Shown here: positions 7,416 to 16,376 of the stretch, one piece after another
Numbering within the stretch: the stretch's first letter is position 1
How the letters are laid out: every line of letters begins with the position of its first letter
DNA from: an uncultured Opitutia bacterium
GTDB taxonomy: Bacteria; Verrucomicrobiota; Verrucomicrobiia; Opitutales; Opitutaceae
Length of the DNA: 45,057 bases
Direction of reading: 5' to 3'
NCBI GenBank assembly: GCA_903855985.1
Contig: CAIOAO010000015.1
Coordinates: forward strand, 1-45,057
Program-made: the position numbers and the translations under genes
The notes under the pieces: generated by a model
What the model was told of the DNA's origin: nothing
The model's input: only the letters and a program-made list of their open reading frames with translations
Databases searched by the model: none

Positions 7416-10192
7416 GCATGAAACCGCCCCGGCGTCCGGCGCCTTCCGCGGAGGTGCTTCCCTTCTTTTTCCTGAACCACCGGCTGGAGCCGGCGCGGTT
7501 GCGCACGCGGATTTTGGAAATGAAGGCGGCGGGCAGTGACGGGTTTTTCATCCATGCGCGCGAGGGGCTGGCGACGCCGTATCTTTCGGCGGAGTGGTTT
7601 GCGGCGGTGGCGACCTGCATCGCGGAGGCGCGAAAGCTCGGGTTGCGCGCATGGCTCTACGACGAGATGCCGTATCCCAGCGGGGTCGCGGGCGGCGAGG
7701 TGGTGCGGCGGCGGCCGGAATTTGTGGAGCAATCGCTGCGGCTGGGGCGGAAGCGCTTCCCGGGCGGGCGGCGGATCGAATGGAAGCTCGGCAGCGGGGA
7801 GATCCTGGCCTGTTACGCGCGCCGGCGGAACGGGCGGCGCGAGATCGTTGATTTACGCGGCAACGTGGGTTCGGTCGCGGACACGTGGCGGAAGACCTAC
7901 GACGTGGACAGCAAGCTGTATTACCCGACGGGGCCGGCGGAGGTGTTCGAGTGTCCGCGCGCGATCTGCGTGCTGCCGGAGAACGTGCTCGCGGTGACGC
8001 TGCCGCGCGGGACGTGGGACCTCGTGGCGATTGCGACCAAGACCGGCGGCGACCTGCTGGAGCCGTTTGGGAACTACGTGGACGTCTCGAACCCGGTGGC
8101 GACGCGGCTGTTCCTCGAGCTGACGCATGAGGCCTACGGGAGTCGCTTCGCGAAGCACTTTGGGCGGGCGGTGCCCGGAATATTTTGTGACGAGCCGAAA
8201 TTCCGCAACCCGCTGCCATGGGGCTGGGGCGTGGCGAAGGCGATCGGCCGGATTTCACCGGCGCTCGCGTTTGCCCTCGCCGGGGACACCGGCCCGGCGG
8301 CGAATACGGAGCGGCGGAAGTACCGGCGGGTGACGGCGCGGGCGTTTTTGGAGCATTGGACCACGCCGATCAGCCAGTGGTGCAGGCGGCACAAACTTTC
8401 CCTCACGGGCCACATCAGCCCGGAGGAGGAGTGGTGGTATGAGTCGCGTCATGTCGGCAGCGTGCTCGCCAACCTGCGGAAGTTCCAGGTGCCGGGCTGC
8501 GATGTGATCATCCCGGCGGCGGGAGACCGGAAGAACGCGATTCTCAACCTGACGGCGGGGCTGGCCGTGTCGGCGGCGGCGCAGGCGGGCAAGCCGCAGG
8601 CGCTGTGCGAGGTATTCGGGGCCTGTGATTTCACCCTCGGCCTGCGCACAATGAAACGGATGGCCGACTGGCTCGCGATCGCGGGCATCAACGTCGCGGT
8701 GCCACATGGGTTCCTTTATTCGATGGACGGCTACCGGAAGCTGGATGCGCCGCCGAACTTCGCGCCACCGGCCTTCGCGGCGGCGGACATGGCGGCATGG
8801 GCGGAGGAGTTTCGAAACGCGGCGGAATCGCTGGGACCGGGCGTCGTGCCGGATGTGCTCGCAGTCCGGCCGATCGATTTCCTGCGCGGTTTGCGGGACG
8901 CGGATATCCGGCAAGGCGACCGGCTGCTCACGCGCGCGGCGGATTTTGCGACGGCAATGGCCCGGCGCGGGTTGCGGCTGCACTGGATTGACGATGATGA
9001 AGTGGGCGGGGTCAGCGCCGCAGGCGGACGATTCAAGTTCGGTGCCTGCCGCTACCGGCAGCTCGTTTATTTCCGCGACTTCACGGACCGGGAGACGGTC
9101 CGGCGGCTGGCGGCGCTGGGGAGAAAAGGCCCGGTGCGGGACGACCGCGCCGCACTCGCGTCGGTGCGCGGCCCGCTCGCGAGCAACGGTGACGTCCACG
9201 CGGCGCGGCGCCGGGACGGACGCTGGTTCGTGGCGAACATCGGGACGACGCCGGCGGAATTTACGCTCGGGCGGGCGGGCGGGAGCTTGCAGGGCGGAGA
9301 GAGCCGGGTGGTGGATGCGCGCGTGGAATCCGCACCGTCCAAGCCGGAGCGGACCTTACAGGTTCTGCCCGATCGCTGGAACGTTGTGCGACCAGAGGTC
9401 AACACGGCGCTGCTCGATAACTGGACGTTGAACCGCAGGAAAGTGGACCTGCTTCCGGCCTTTGACCTGCAGCCCGGCTGGTCGCCGGTGACAGGGCAGA
9501 CGCTGTTCGGACCGGTGCCGTTGAATCCGGCGTTGGCCCGGCCGCGCGAATGGATTTACCGCACGCGGTTTTCGGTGCGGGGCCGCACGGCGCTCAAGCT
9601 GGTGTGCGAATCGGGTCACATGCGCGGCGAATGGTCGGCGCGGCTGAACGGACGCGCGCTGGGTCAGTGGAAGCGGGAGGGGGATTTTTTGCAGAGCCAC
9701 ACGCTGGCCGGGAAACTCCGAAACGGGGTCAACCGGCTGGAGTTTCAATTTACGCTGCGTAACTCGACCGAAGGCATGATTGGCACTCCCCGGCTCGAGG
9801 GAGATTTCAGGTTGCTGCCCGATGGGACGCTGGCGGGCGGGGCGGGCGCCGGGACGACGGCTACGGCTGCGACCACCCGGAGCGCGCTGGGGTTGCCGTT
9901 TTACTCCGGACCGGTGCGTTACTGGCAGAGGTTCAACCTGGCGGATCAACCCGGTAAATTGGTCCGGCTGCGCTGCGACGGGATTGCCGCCAACGGCGCG
10001 GCCGTGCGGATTAACGGCGTGGACTGCGGTGCAGTGCGCTGGGCGCCGAACGAGGTGGAGGTGACGGCGGCGCTGAAGCGAGGGATGAACTTGCTGGAAA
10101 TCAACTGGCGAGGGTCGCCGGTGACACTTGCCGGACGGGTTGACCCCACGCGGCTGGGCGGCCGCGTGAAACTGATCGCGGTGCAGACGTGA
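7412..10192 (+). CDS. Large glycoside hydrolase-like protein (GH106-like layout)
   Basis: The 926-residue protein starts with LPFFFLNHRLEPARLRTRI, then GSDGFFIHAREGLATPYLS and LRAWLYDEMPYPSGVAGG. This pattern is seen in large barrel glycosidases related to alpha-L-rhamnosidase family GH106. A middle acidic motif (GHISPEEEWWYESRHVGS) may hold catalytic acids. From about residue 640 there are two beta-sandwich units of the galactose-binding type, ending with NEVEVTAALKRGMNLLEINW. No signal peptide is visible, so it should act in the cytoplasm on imported oligosaccharide. GTG 7412 overlaps the upstream stop; ATG 7418 is an alternative. The exact family and linkage are uncertain. Confidence 0.7.
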   Translation: MSMKPPRRPAPSAEVLPFFFLNHRLEPARLRTRILEMKAAGSDGFFIHAREGLATPYLSAEWFAAVATCIAEARKLGLRAWLYDEMPYPSGVAGGEVVRRRPEFVEQSLRLGRKRFPGGRRIEWKLGSGEILACYARRRNGRREIVDLRGNVGSVADTWRKTYDVDSKLYYPTGPAEVFECPRAICVLPENVLAVTLPRGTWDLVAIATKTGGDLLEPFGNYVDVSNPVATRLFLELTHEAYGSRFAKHFGRAVPGIFCDEPKFRNPLPWGWGVAKAIGRISPALAFALAGDTGPAANTERRKYRRVTARAFLEHWTTPISQWCRRHKLSLTGHISPEEEWWYESRHVGSVLANLRKFQVPGCDVIIPAAGDRKNAILNLTAGLAVSAAAQAGKPQALCEVFGACDFTLGLRTMKRMADWLAIAGINVAVPHGFLYSMDGYRKLDAPPNFAPPAFAAADMAAWAEEFRNAAESLGPGVVPDVLAVRPIDFLRGLRDADIRQGDRLLTRAADFATAMARRGLRLHWIDDDEVGGVSAAGGRFKFGACRYRQLVYFRDFTDRETVRRLAALGRKGPVRDDRAALASVRGPLASNGDVHAARRRDGRWFVANIGTTPAEFTLGRAGGSLQGGESRVVDARVESAPSKPERTLQVLPDRWNVVRPEVNTALLDNWTLNRRKVDLLPAFDLQPGWSPVTGQTLFGPVPLNPALARPREWIYRTRFSVRGRTALKLVCESGHMRGEWSARLNGRALGQWKREGDFLQSHTLAGKLRNGVNRLEFQFTLRNSTEGMIGTPRLEGDFRLLPDGTLAGGAGAGTTATAATTRSALGLPFYSGPVRYWQRFNLADQPGKLVRLRCDGIAANGAAVRINGVDCGAVRWAPNEVEVTAALKRGMNLLEINWRGSPVTLAGRVDPTRLGGRVKLIAVQT

Positions 10193-11463
10193 CGCGCCTT
10201 TTGCCGATGCATACGCCCCGACCGGAATCTCCGCGCAGCGCCAACTGCCAGTTGCTTTATTTCACGTCGTACAGCCTGACGGCCGACGGCGCGGTGCTGG
10301 CGGCGATCACCAACGCCTTCTCGGAGCATCCCGAGGGCGCGAGCCTGGCACGGATTGACCGGGCAACCGGGAAGATGGAGCCGCTCGCGGTTTTCCCGGG
10401 ACCGGCGATGCAGGCGTATCCCTATTTTGCCCGGCCGCGTTCGGCGAACCCGGCGGAGGATTACCTGTTCAACGGCACGGTGGCCACGCATGGGCTCAAT
10501 AAATCCAGCCCGTGTCTGCATCCGGCATCAGGGAACCTGTTTTTCGTCTGGGGCCGCGCGGACGGCTGGGGCCAGCTGGACTGCGTCAACGTGCGCGACG
10601 GGAAACGCCGCCTGCTGGTCGAGATCCCGCCGACGCGCACGGTGGGCTACTGTCACCTCGATGCGACGGGCGAGCATGTGCTGCTCAGCCTGGCGGACAG
10701 TCGGATTCTGGGCTTTGGCGAGAAACGGAAAGGCAACCAGGAGATGTCGGAGAACTACGCGAAGTTTAGGCTCACGACGCAGTTGGTCGAAGTGGAAGTG
10801 GCGACCGGAAAAATGACTCTCCGTTGGGAGGAACCGGCGTGGGTGACACATGTGCAGTATCATCCGCACCGCCGCGACCTCGTACTCTACAACCACGAGT
10901 GGACGTGGCCGCTCGGAGTGGAGCGCATCTGGATGAAGGCGGACGGCCAGCCGAGGACGCAGGTGCGCCGCCCGGGGCGGCCGATCCAGTTCCGCGTCTC
11001 GCCGGAGCCGGGGCTCGACGACGTAGCCCACGAGGTCTGGCAGGAGGACGGCAACGCGGTCATTTATCACGGCGTGCGCTGGGACGCGGGGGAGTATCCG
11101 GAGCAGTTCGTCGGGCGCGCGCCGGTGGACGCCGCCTCGCCCCTGCAGGAAATTTCCATCCCGCGCGACGTGGCGTCGTTCTACGGGCATTTCTTCCCGA
11201 GCCGGAAAGGTGACTTTGTCATCACCGACGCGATCGCCGACGAAGCTGGGAAAAAGCAGCGCCGCGGCAACCTGATCTCGCGGCTCAACGTGGACTGGGC
11301 CAATGGCTGGATGGACGTCGTGCCGCTGTGCGCGAGCAATACCTCGTGGCACACGCAGGACAACCACCCGCACCCCGTGCTCTCGCCCGACCAGCGCGAG
11401 GTGCTGTTCACGTCGGATCGCGACGGGGTGAGGCGGATTTATTCGGTTTCCGCCTTCGCCTAG
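10189..11463 (+). CDS. Oligogalacturonate lyase-like beta-propeller (PL22 type)
   Basis: The 424-residue protein has repeating beta-propeller blades such as LARIDRATGKMEPL and the end HPHPVLSPDQREVLFTSDRD. It also has HVQYHPHRRDLVLYNHEW followed by RIWMKADG, which matches the His-rich active-site region of family PL22 oligogalacturonate lyases. Those enzymes cleave unsaturated digalacturonate in the cytoplasm using a metal held by His residues. No signal peptide is present, consistent with that site. The GTG start overlaps the preceding stop (GTGA), as for the gene before it; ATG 10207 is possible. True galacturonate specificity is not proven by sequence alone. Confidence 0.75.
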   Translation: MTRLLPMHTPRPESPRSANCQLLYFTSYSLTADGAVLAAITNAFSEHPEGASLARIDRATGKMEPLAVFPGPAMQAYPYFARPRSANPAEDYLFNGTVATHGLNKSSPCLHPASGNLFFVWGRADGWGQLDCVNVRDGKRRLLVEIPPTRTVGYCHLDATGEHVLLSLADSRILGFGEKRKGNQEMSENYAKFRLTTQLVEVEVATGKMTLRWEEPAWVTHVQYHPHRRDLVLYNHEWTWPLGVERIWMKADGQPRTQVRRPGRPIQFRVSPEPGLDDVAHEVWQEDGNAVIYHGVRWDAGEYPEQFVGRAPVDAASPLQEISIPRDVASFYGHFFPSRKGDFVITDAIADEAGKKQRRGNLISRLNVDWANGWMDVVPLCASNTSWHTQDNHPHPVLSPDQREVLFTSDRDGVRRIYSVSAFA

Positions 11464-11490
11464 CCTACGGCGGACAGGCTCCTCCTTCGC

Positions 11491-13305
11491 TTAAGGTGCT
11501 CTCGTCTCGGTGGCGGTGTTGAAGTCGAACGTCACGTGCTCGGCGCCGTGGGACAGCGTGACCACGCCGGTGTGGCGGCGGGAGTTGATGAACGGACCCT
11601 CGAACAGCGGCCAGTCGTCGAGATTCGCGGCGACCCCGTCCACCTGGCGCGGACCGCGGTGGGTGAACTGGATTTTGTGCCCGCGGCCGGTGGTGTAGGT
11701 CGCCGTCAGGGTGCGTTCGTCAAAGGTAGGGTGGTTTTGCGCCATGCGGGCGCAGAAGGTGTCGAAGCTTTTTTCCTCCTTCGCCGCGACGGCCTCGAGG
11801 ATGACGGCGGTCTTGGGGTGCACGATCGTCAGGCGGTCGTGGTCGCCTGCCGGGTGCCAGGCGCCGGGCACGCTCGTCCAGACGGCGAAGAAGATGCCGT
11901 CGGCGCGGCAAAGGATCCACCCGTTGGCTTCGCGGCGCTCGGCGATGACATGGGGAAAGAAGCCGTTGATGTGCTGGCGTTCGGCGTCGGCGGGAAGGTC
12001 GTAGAGCGCGATGACGGTGCTCTCGTGCTGGAAGACATCCTCGAACGGCGAGCCCTCGATCCACTTGTCCGGGTCGGCGTAGTAGGGCCGCTGGTGCACG
12101 ATGTCGGCGACGATGAGGCTGGGCGGCGTCGTGAAATACCGGCTCAGCTGGCGGGCGGAGTAGGAGGGGTTGATGAAGAAGCAGGTGGCGCCGTCCGACG
12201 GCGACACCCACGTGAGGTCCCAGCGGTGGTTCTCGACGTCAGTGAGGTCACCCCAGGATGAGCCGACGGCGAACTCCGGCGCGACGTAGGTGTATTTCCA
12301 AGTCGGCTCGCCGTAGACGATGCCGGGCCCGCGCCGCGGGGCTTTCAGCTCGCGCAGCGCGTAGGGGCGGGAGCGGTCGGTGGCGATGCGCCCGATCAGC
12401 GGCAGGCATTCGAACTCCTGGAGGGCGGCAAGCGTGATGTAGTAGTTCTCGGCGAGGTCGAAGCGCAGCGGCGCGCCGCCGAAGTACAGCCGGCCAAACT
12501 GCGTGGCGGCGCCGGTGTGTTCGCGGGTGTGGAGGACCTGGTTGTATTTCTCGCGGCTGTGGGCGCCGACCCAGTTGCCGTCGAGGTAGCACTCCGCCCA
12601 GTCGGCCAGCAGCACCTGCATCATCATGCCGGCCTTTTTCCGGACGGGTTCGTCTTTCGCGAATTCATGCAGGCTGGCGAAGCAGAGGAGGTAGAGGTGG
12701 TGGTAGTTGGGCGAGTCGTACTCGTACATCCCGTGGTCAATGGTGGACTCGATCCAGCGCGCGATCCACGCAGCGGCGTCGCGCTGCGACTGCACCGGCG
12801 TGGAACCGTCTGCGAGCGCCGGGCCATCCGGCCAGGTCTGGCCGAAAAGGTAACGCGCTGTGCGATACTGCAGCATGTGGTTGTCGGTGAAACCGAAGTC
12901 CGGGGTGAAGCTCGCCGCCAGGCGGGCGTGGATCTTCTCCACCAGCGCCGGCGGCAGCTTGGCGCCGAGGCGCAGCACGGCGTCCATGAACGAATAAACC
13001 TCGAAGCTGCTCCACGGCGCCGGGTCGGCGACGGAGTCCTCCAGGTAGCGGAGGCCCGTGGCGGCGTCGGTGCCGCTGGCGACCTTCAACACGCCGAGAT
13101 AGATGCGGCGGCGGGTGTCCTTATCTACGCCGGCGGTCCACGTCTGTTGCGCCATGGCCTCGCGCGTCCGCGCGCACCGCTCCTGGAAGCCGGCGCGGTA
13201 GGCGGCGTCGGTCGGGATGACCGGCTGGGCGGAGGCGCGGCTGGCGAGCAGCAGCACGGCGGACAGCAGCAGGCAGGCGGGAACGAGTCGGCGGGGTGGT
13301 TTCAT
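11491..13305 (-). CDS. Secreted alpha/alpha-toroid protein, putative polysaccharide lyase or hydrolase
   Basis: A Sec signal (MKPPRRLVPACLLLSAVLLL, cleavage likely after ASA near residue 26) marks this 604-residue protein as exported. The first 330 residues are helix-rich with paired aromatic motifs (MYEYDSPNYHHLYLLCFASL, DNHMLQYRTARYLFG), as in alpha/alpha toroid lyases. The C-terminal part is beta-rich (HTGVVTLSHGAEHVTFDF), like the beta-sandwich of heparinase/alginate-lyase type enzymes. I cannot assign a PL family. It is encoded opposite to the flanking genes and would supply extracellular or periplasmic depolymerisation ahead of the intracellular enzymes. Function is inferred from fold impression and context. 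Confidence 0.6.
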   Translation of the reverse strand: MKPPRRLVPACLLLSAVLLLASRASAQPVIPTDAAYRAGFQERCARTREAMAQQTWTAGVDKDTRRRIYLGVLKVASGTDAATGLRYLEDSVADPAPWSSFEVYSFMDAVLRLGAKLPPALVEKIHARLAASFTPDFGFTDNHMLQYRTARYLFGQTWPDGPALADGSTPVQSQRDAAAWIARWIESTIDHGMYEYDSPNYHHLYLLCFASLHEFAKDEPVRKKAGMMMQVLLADWAECYLDGNWVGAHSREKYNQVLHTREHTGAATQFGRLYFGGAPLRFDLAENYYITLAALQEFECLPLIGRIATDRSRPYALRELKAPRRGPGIVYGEPTWKYTYVAPEFAVGSSWGDLTDVENHRWDLTWVSPSDGATCFFINPSYSARQLSRYFTTPPSLIVADIVHQRPYYADPDKWIEGSPFEDVFQHESTVIALYDLPADAERQHINGFFPHVIAERREANGWILCRADGIFFAVWTSVPGAWHPAGDHDRLTIVHPKTAVILEAVAAKEEKSFDTFCARMAQNHPTFDERTLTATYTTGRGHKIQFTHRGPRQVDGVAANLDDWPLFEGPFINSRRHTGVVTLSHGAEHVTFDFNTATETRAP

Positions 13306-13424
13306 CGAGCGCGAAGTGGGGTGGAGGTCCCATGCTGGCGGAGCGGACCGCGGGGGAGAAGGAAAACCACGGCGGATTTTACCCGTGCCTCGCAGGTCGG
13401 GAGGCTGTTTAAGTTCCGCACCCC

Positions 13425-14087
13425 ATGAAAAAGACCCTCCTCCTCATTGTTGTCGGCCTGATGGCCAGTGTGGCCCGCGCCGGGACGTCGCCGAGCGCCG
13501 ACCAGCGGCTGATTGCCGCTGCGACGCGAGGCGACGTGGTGGAGGTGAAACAATTGCTGGCCGGCGGGGCGAGTGTACAGGCGCGCGACGAGCACGGGTG
13601 GACGGCGCTGATGGCGGCGACGCATGCCAACCAGGTCGAGGCGGCGAAGGTGCTGATCGCGGCCGGTTCGGACGTGAACGCGAAGGACAACCTACAGGAC
13701 AGCCCCTACCTCTATGCCGGCGCCGAGGGCCGGCTGGAAATTTTGCGCCTCACGCTCGCGGCGGGCGCCGACCTGAAGAGTACGAACCGCTTTGGCGGCA
13801 CGGCGCTGATCCCGGCCGCGGAAAAGGGCCACGTCGAGAACGTGCGCGAACTGCTCAAGACGAAGATCGACGTGAACCACGTGAACCGCCTCGGCTGGAC
13901 CGCGCTGATGGAGACGGCGATGAAGAAGAAGCGCGGCCCCATCCACACCGAGATCGCGAAGCTGCTCCTCGCGGCCGGGGCCAATCCGAATCTCCCCGAT
14001 CATCACGGCGTGACGCCGCTGGCGCACGCGGAAAGGGCGGGAAACCGGGAGATCGCGGACCTGCTCAAGGCCGCGGGCGGAAAATAA
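13425..14087 (+). CDS. Exported ankyrin-repeat protein
   Basis: The protein is 220 residues with a signal peptide (MKKTLLLIVVGLMASVARAG) followed by about five to six ankyrin repeats. Consensus elements are GWTALMAATHANQVEAAKVL, LIAAGSDVNAKD and GVTPLAHAERAGNREIADLL. Ankyrin repeats bind proteins; no catalytic domain is attached. A TAAGTT element (13410-13415) lies 9 bp before the ATG and could be a -10 box giving a near-leaderless transcript. It is divergent from the secreted toroid protein, with 119 bp between starts. Partner unknown. Confidence 0.85.
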   Translation: MKKTLLLIVVGLMASVARAGTSPSADQRLIAAATRGDVVEVKQLLAGGASVQARDEHGWTALMAATHANQVEAAKVLIAAGSDVNAKDNLQDSPYLYAGAEGRLEILRLTLAAGADLKSTNRFGGTALIPAAEKGHVENVRELLKTKIDVNHVNRLGWTALMETAMKKKRGPIHTEIAKLLLAAGANPNLPDHHGVTPLAHAERAGNREIADLLKAAGGK

Positions 14088-14090
14088 ATC

Positions 14091-15158
14091 CTACTTCACG
14101 GCCCGCGCGCCGGTGCGGACGTCGAAGGCCTGAAAACCCGCCGCCATCACCGGCTGCTGGGCGATCCAGAGGGTGTGCGGGTCGGTCTGCGGGACGGCGA
14201 TGGTGGCAAAGGCGGTGTTGGGATTGTTGACACGGCCGAATTTACTCTCGCCGCCGAGGAAGGCCTGGGCGTCCGCCACGGTGGCGCGGCCGGTGTGGGC
14301 TGCGTTCCACGCGGTCAGCTCGGCGAGGAGCTCGAAGCTGTAGGCGCCGGGCTCGGGTCCGGTAAAGCCGCGTCCGCGCAGGGCGGTGGCGGCGGGCTCA
14401 AGCGGGTGGTTGGTCAGTGCCGCGCGGCCTTCGCGGGAAGGATAGACGGTGCGGCCGCCGCAGTAGTGCGAGCCGGCGTAGACGCCGCCATGCCGGTCGA
14501 CGGCGACGAGGTTGCAGAAGAACTTGTAGTTGGCGCACGCCGCCTCGACCTCGGCGACGGTGCTGCAGAACTGCAGCAGGTAGCGGAACACGAGGTCCAC
14601 GGGCACGAGGTGATCGAGTTCGAATTTCACGCCCGGACAGACCAGCGAGGAAATGCCGAGGGCGAGGCCGGCCTCATTGAGCCCGCGGTTGGCCCAGACG
14701 GTGCCGGCGAGCGGGAAGCTGAGGAAGCGCAGGCCGAGGGACGGCTGGACCTGCGCGATGGTGTAGAGGAAACGCGGGTCATCGAGCGTGCCGCCCGTGA
14801 GGATTTTTCCGCCGGCGCCCGGCAGCGCGAAGCTGGAACAGCTCCCGGCGTGGTAGATCTCATATTGCCAGGCGCGGAAGCTGAGCAGTTCGGCGAGTTC
14901 CGGATCAAGGCCCGCGCCCTCCGCGATCCCGGCGATCTCGGGTTGCAGCCACGGCCAGTGGTCGAAGCAGAACGTGCGCAGGCGCTTTTGCCAGGCCCGG
15001 ATCGTGGCGGGCGCCGGCCCCTTCGTCCCCGTGAGGAAATCACCGAGCAGCGCGCCGATGTTGGCGTGGATCTGACTGCGCAACGCCGTGCCCTGCTGCC
15101 GGCCCAGCGCACGCGGGTCGCCCTGCAGGAGGAGGACGCTGGGAAATGGGGTCGTCAC
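14091..15158 (-). CDS. C45/AAT-like N-terminal nucleophile hydrolase
   Basis: Starting at GTG 15158, the protein has 355 residues. The motif HAGSCSSFALPG, with Cys107, followed by KILTGGTLDDPRF, resembles the self-cleavage and nucleophile region of acyl-CoA:6-aminopenicillanate acyltransferase/C45 peptidases and related conjugate amidases. Other family features are NEAGLALGIS, AVDRHGGVY and RAALTNHP. In such enzymes the precursor is cut before the Cys, which then becomes the N-terminal nucleophile acting on amide bonds. The frame stays open to 15320, but that extension overlaps the divergent gene and is low-complexity. No signal peptide is visible. Substrate unknown. Confidence 0.7.
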   Translation of the reverse strand: MTTPFPSVLLLQGDPRALGRQQGTALRSQIHANIGALLGDFLTGTKGPAPATIRAWQKRLRTFCFDHWPWLQPEIAGIAEGAGLDPELAELLSFRAWQYEIYHAGSCSSFALPGAGGKILTGGTLDDPRFLYTIAQVQPSLGLRFLSFPLAGTVWANRGLNEAGLALGISSLVCPGVKFELDHLVPVDLVFRYLLQFCSTVAEVEAACANYKFFCNLVAVDRHGGVYAGSHYCGGRTVYPSREGRAALTNHPLEPAATALRGRGFTGPEPGAYSFELLAELTAWNAAHTGRATVADAQAFLGGESKFGRVNNPNTAFATIAVPQTDPHTLWIAQQPVMAAGFQAFDVRTGARAVK

Positions 15159-15241
15159 GTGGCGCGACGGTGGCGCGGGCGGGCAATTTCTGTCAATCCC
15201 CGGCCGGAAGCGCCTTGCGGTCGCGGGGGCGGTTGAGTGGC

Positions 15242-16288
15242 ATGGCCAGGCTGAACTCGAAGCAACTTGTCCTTGCGGCCCTGCAGGGCCGGCCCGTCCC
15301 GCGGGTGCCAGTCGCGCCACTCACGGTGCATTTCTGTGCCCGGGTCGGGGGAGTTTCCCTGCATCGCTATACGAGTGACGCCGCGACGCTGGCGGACTGT
15401 GTGATTCGCACGGGGGAGAAGTTTCGGCCGGACGCGGTGTTCATTTCGGCGGACACGTGGGTCAGCGCGCAGGCCATGGGCGCACGGGTCGGCGTGGTGG
15501 CCGAGAACCAGCCGTGGGGCGGGCTGGGGGAGCCGCTGGTGCGGACCGCCGCGGATATCCGGCGCATCCCGCCACCCGACCCCGCAACGCAGGGCCGGTA
15601 TCCGCTGATGCTGGAGGCGTTGCAGCGGGTGGTCGCGGCGCTGGGCTCCGATGTCGCGGTCGTGGCGTGCTTCGACCAGTATCCCTTCTCCCTCGCGGCG
15701 GCGCTGATGGGCATCAACGAACTGATGGTGGCGCTGGACGACGATCCGCCGCTGGTGCGGGCACTGATGGAGCGCTGCACGGAGTACGGCCTGGCCTACG
15801 GGCGGGCGCTGGCGGCGGCCGGCGCCGACGTGCTGACCGGTGGCGACTCGCCGGCGGGCTTGATCGGTCCGCGGCGCTACCGCGAAATCGCGCTGCCCTT
15901 TGAGCAGCGGCTGATTGCCGGCTTGAAAGCGGCGACGGGGAAACCCGTCTCGCTGCATATTTGCGGCGATGCCGAGCCGATTCTGGCGAACATGGCGCGC
16001 AGCGGGGCCGATGGACTCGAGATTGACCACCGCACGGACATGGGGCGGGCGTGCCGCACCGTGGGTCCGGACATCGCGCTGTGGGGCAACCTCGATCCGG
16101 TCGGAGTCCTCAGCCGCGGCGACCCGGCGCGCGTGCGGGCGGCGGCCCGGCAGGTCCGGGACTCCGTGGCCGCGGCCGGCCACCGGCGGTTTGTGCTCAG
16201 TTCGGGTTGCACGCTCGCCGTGGAAACGCCGTACGCCAATGTCGAAGCCCTCGTCGCGGTCGCACACGAAGCGGGTCGGCCGGGCTAA
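15242..16288 (+). CDS. MtaA/CmuA-type methyltransferase of the URO-D family
   Basis: Of the three URO-D family proteins here, this 348-residue one best keeps the corrinoid methyltransferase zinc site: His239 and Cys241 in LHICGD and Cys323 in SSGCTL. In MtaA/MtbA these three residues bind zinc and activate the thiol of coenzyme M. A bacterium would use another methyl acceptor such as tetrahydrofolate or another thiol, which is inference. Family start and body motifs are KQLVLAALQGRPVPRVP and DVLTGGDSPAGLIGPRRYRE. ATG 15242 is chosen over the open frame from 15146 because the family domain begins there. It heads a run with the oxygenase and glycosidase genes downstream. No corrinoid-binding protein gene is in the window. 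Confidence 0.8.
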   Translation: MARLNSKQLVLAALQGRPVPRVPVAPLTVHFCARVGGVSLHRYTSDAATLADCVIRTGEKFRPDAVFISADTWVSAQAMGARVGVVAENQPWGGLGEPLVRTAADIRRIPPPDPATQGRYPLMLEALQRVVAALGSDVAVVACFDQYPFSLAAALMGINELMVALDDDPPLVRALMERCTEYGLAYGRALAAAGADVLTGGDSPAGLIGPRRYREIALPFEQRLIAGLKAATGKPVSLHICGDAEPILANMARSGADGLEIDHRTDMGRACRTVGPDIALWGNLDPVGVLSRGDPARVRAAARQVRDSVAAAGHRRFVLSSGCTLAVETPYANVEALVAVAHEAGRPG

Positions 16289-16333
16289 AGCGCCTTGCAG
16301 AGGCAAAGCCGCCCGGCAAGATGCCGGCGCTTT
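16287..16333. repeat. Short intergenic inverted repeat with inner hairpin
   Basis: AAAGCGCC (16287-16294) and GGCGCTTT (16326-16333) form outer arms. Inside lies a small hairpin, CCGGCA-AGA-TGCCGG (16313-16327). No T-run follows, so it is more like an interspersed palindrome or processing hairpin than a classical terminator. Confidence 0.5.
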
Positions 16334-16376
16334 CCCCGCGCCGCCCCGGCTCACTTTTTCCACCCCCGAAATTGCC

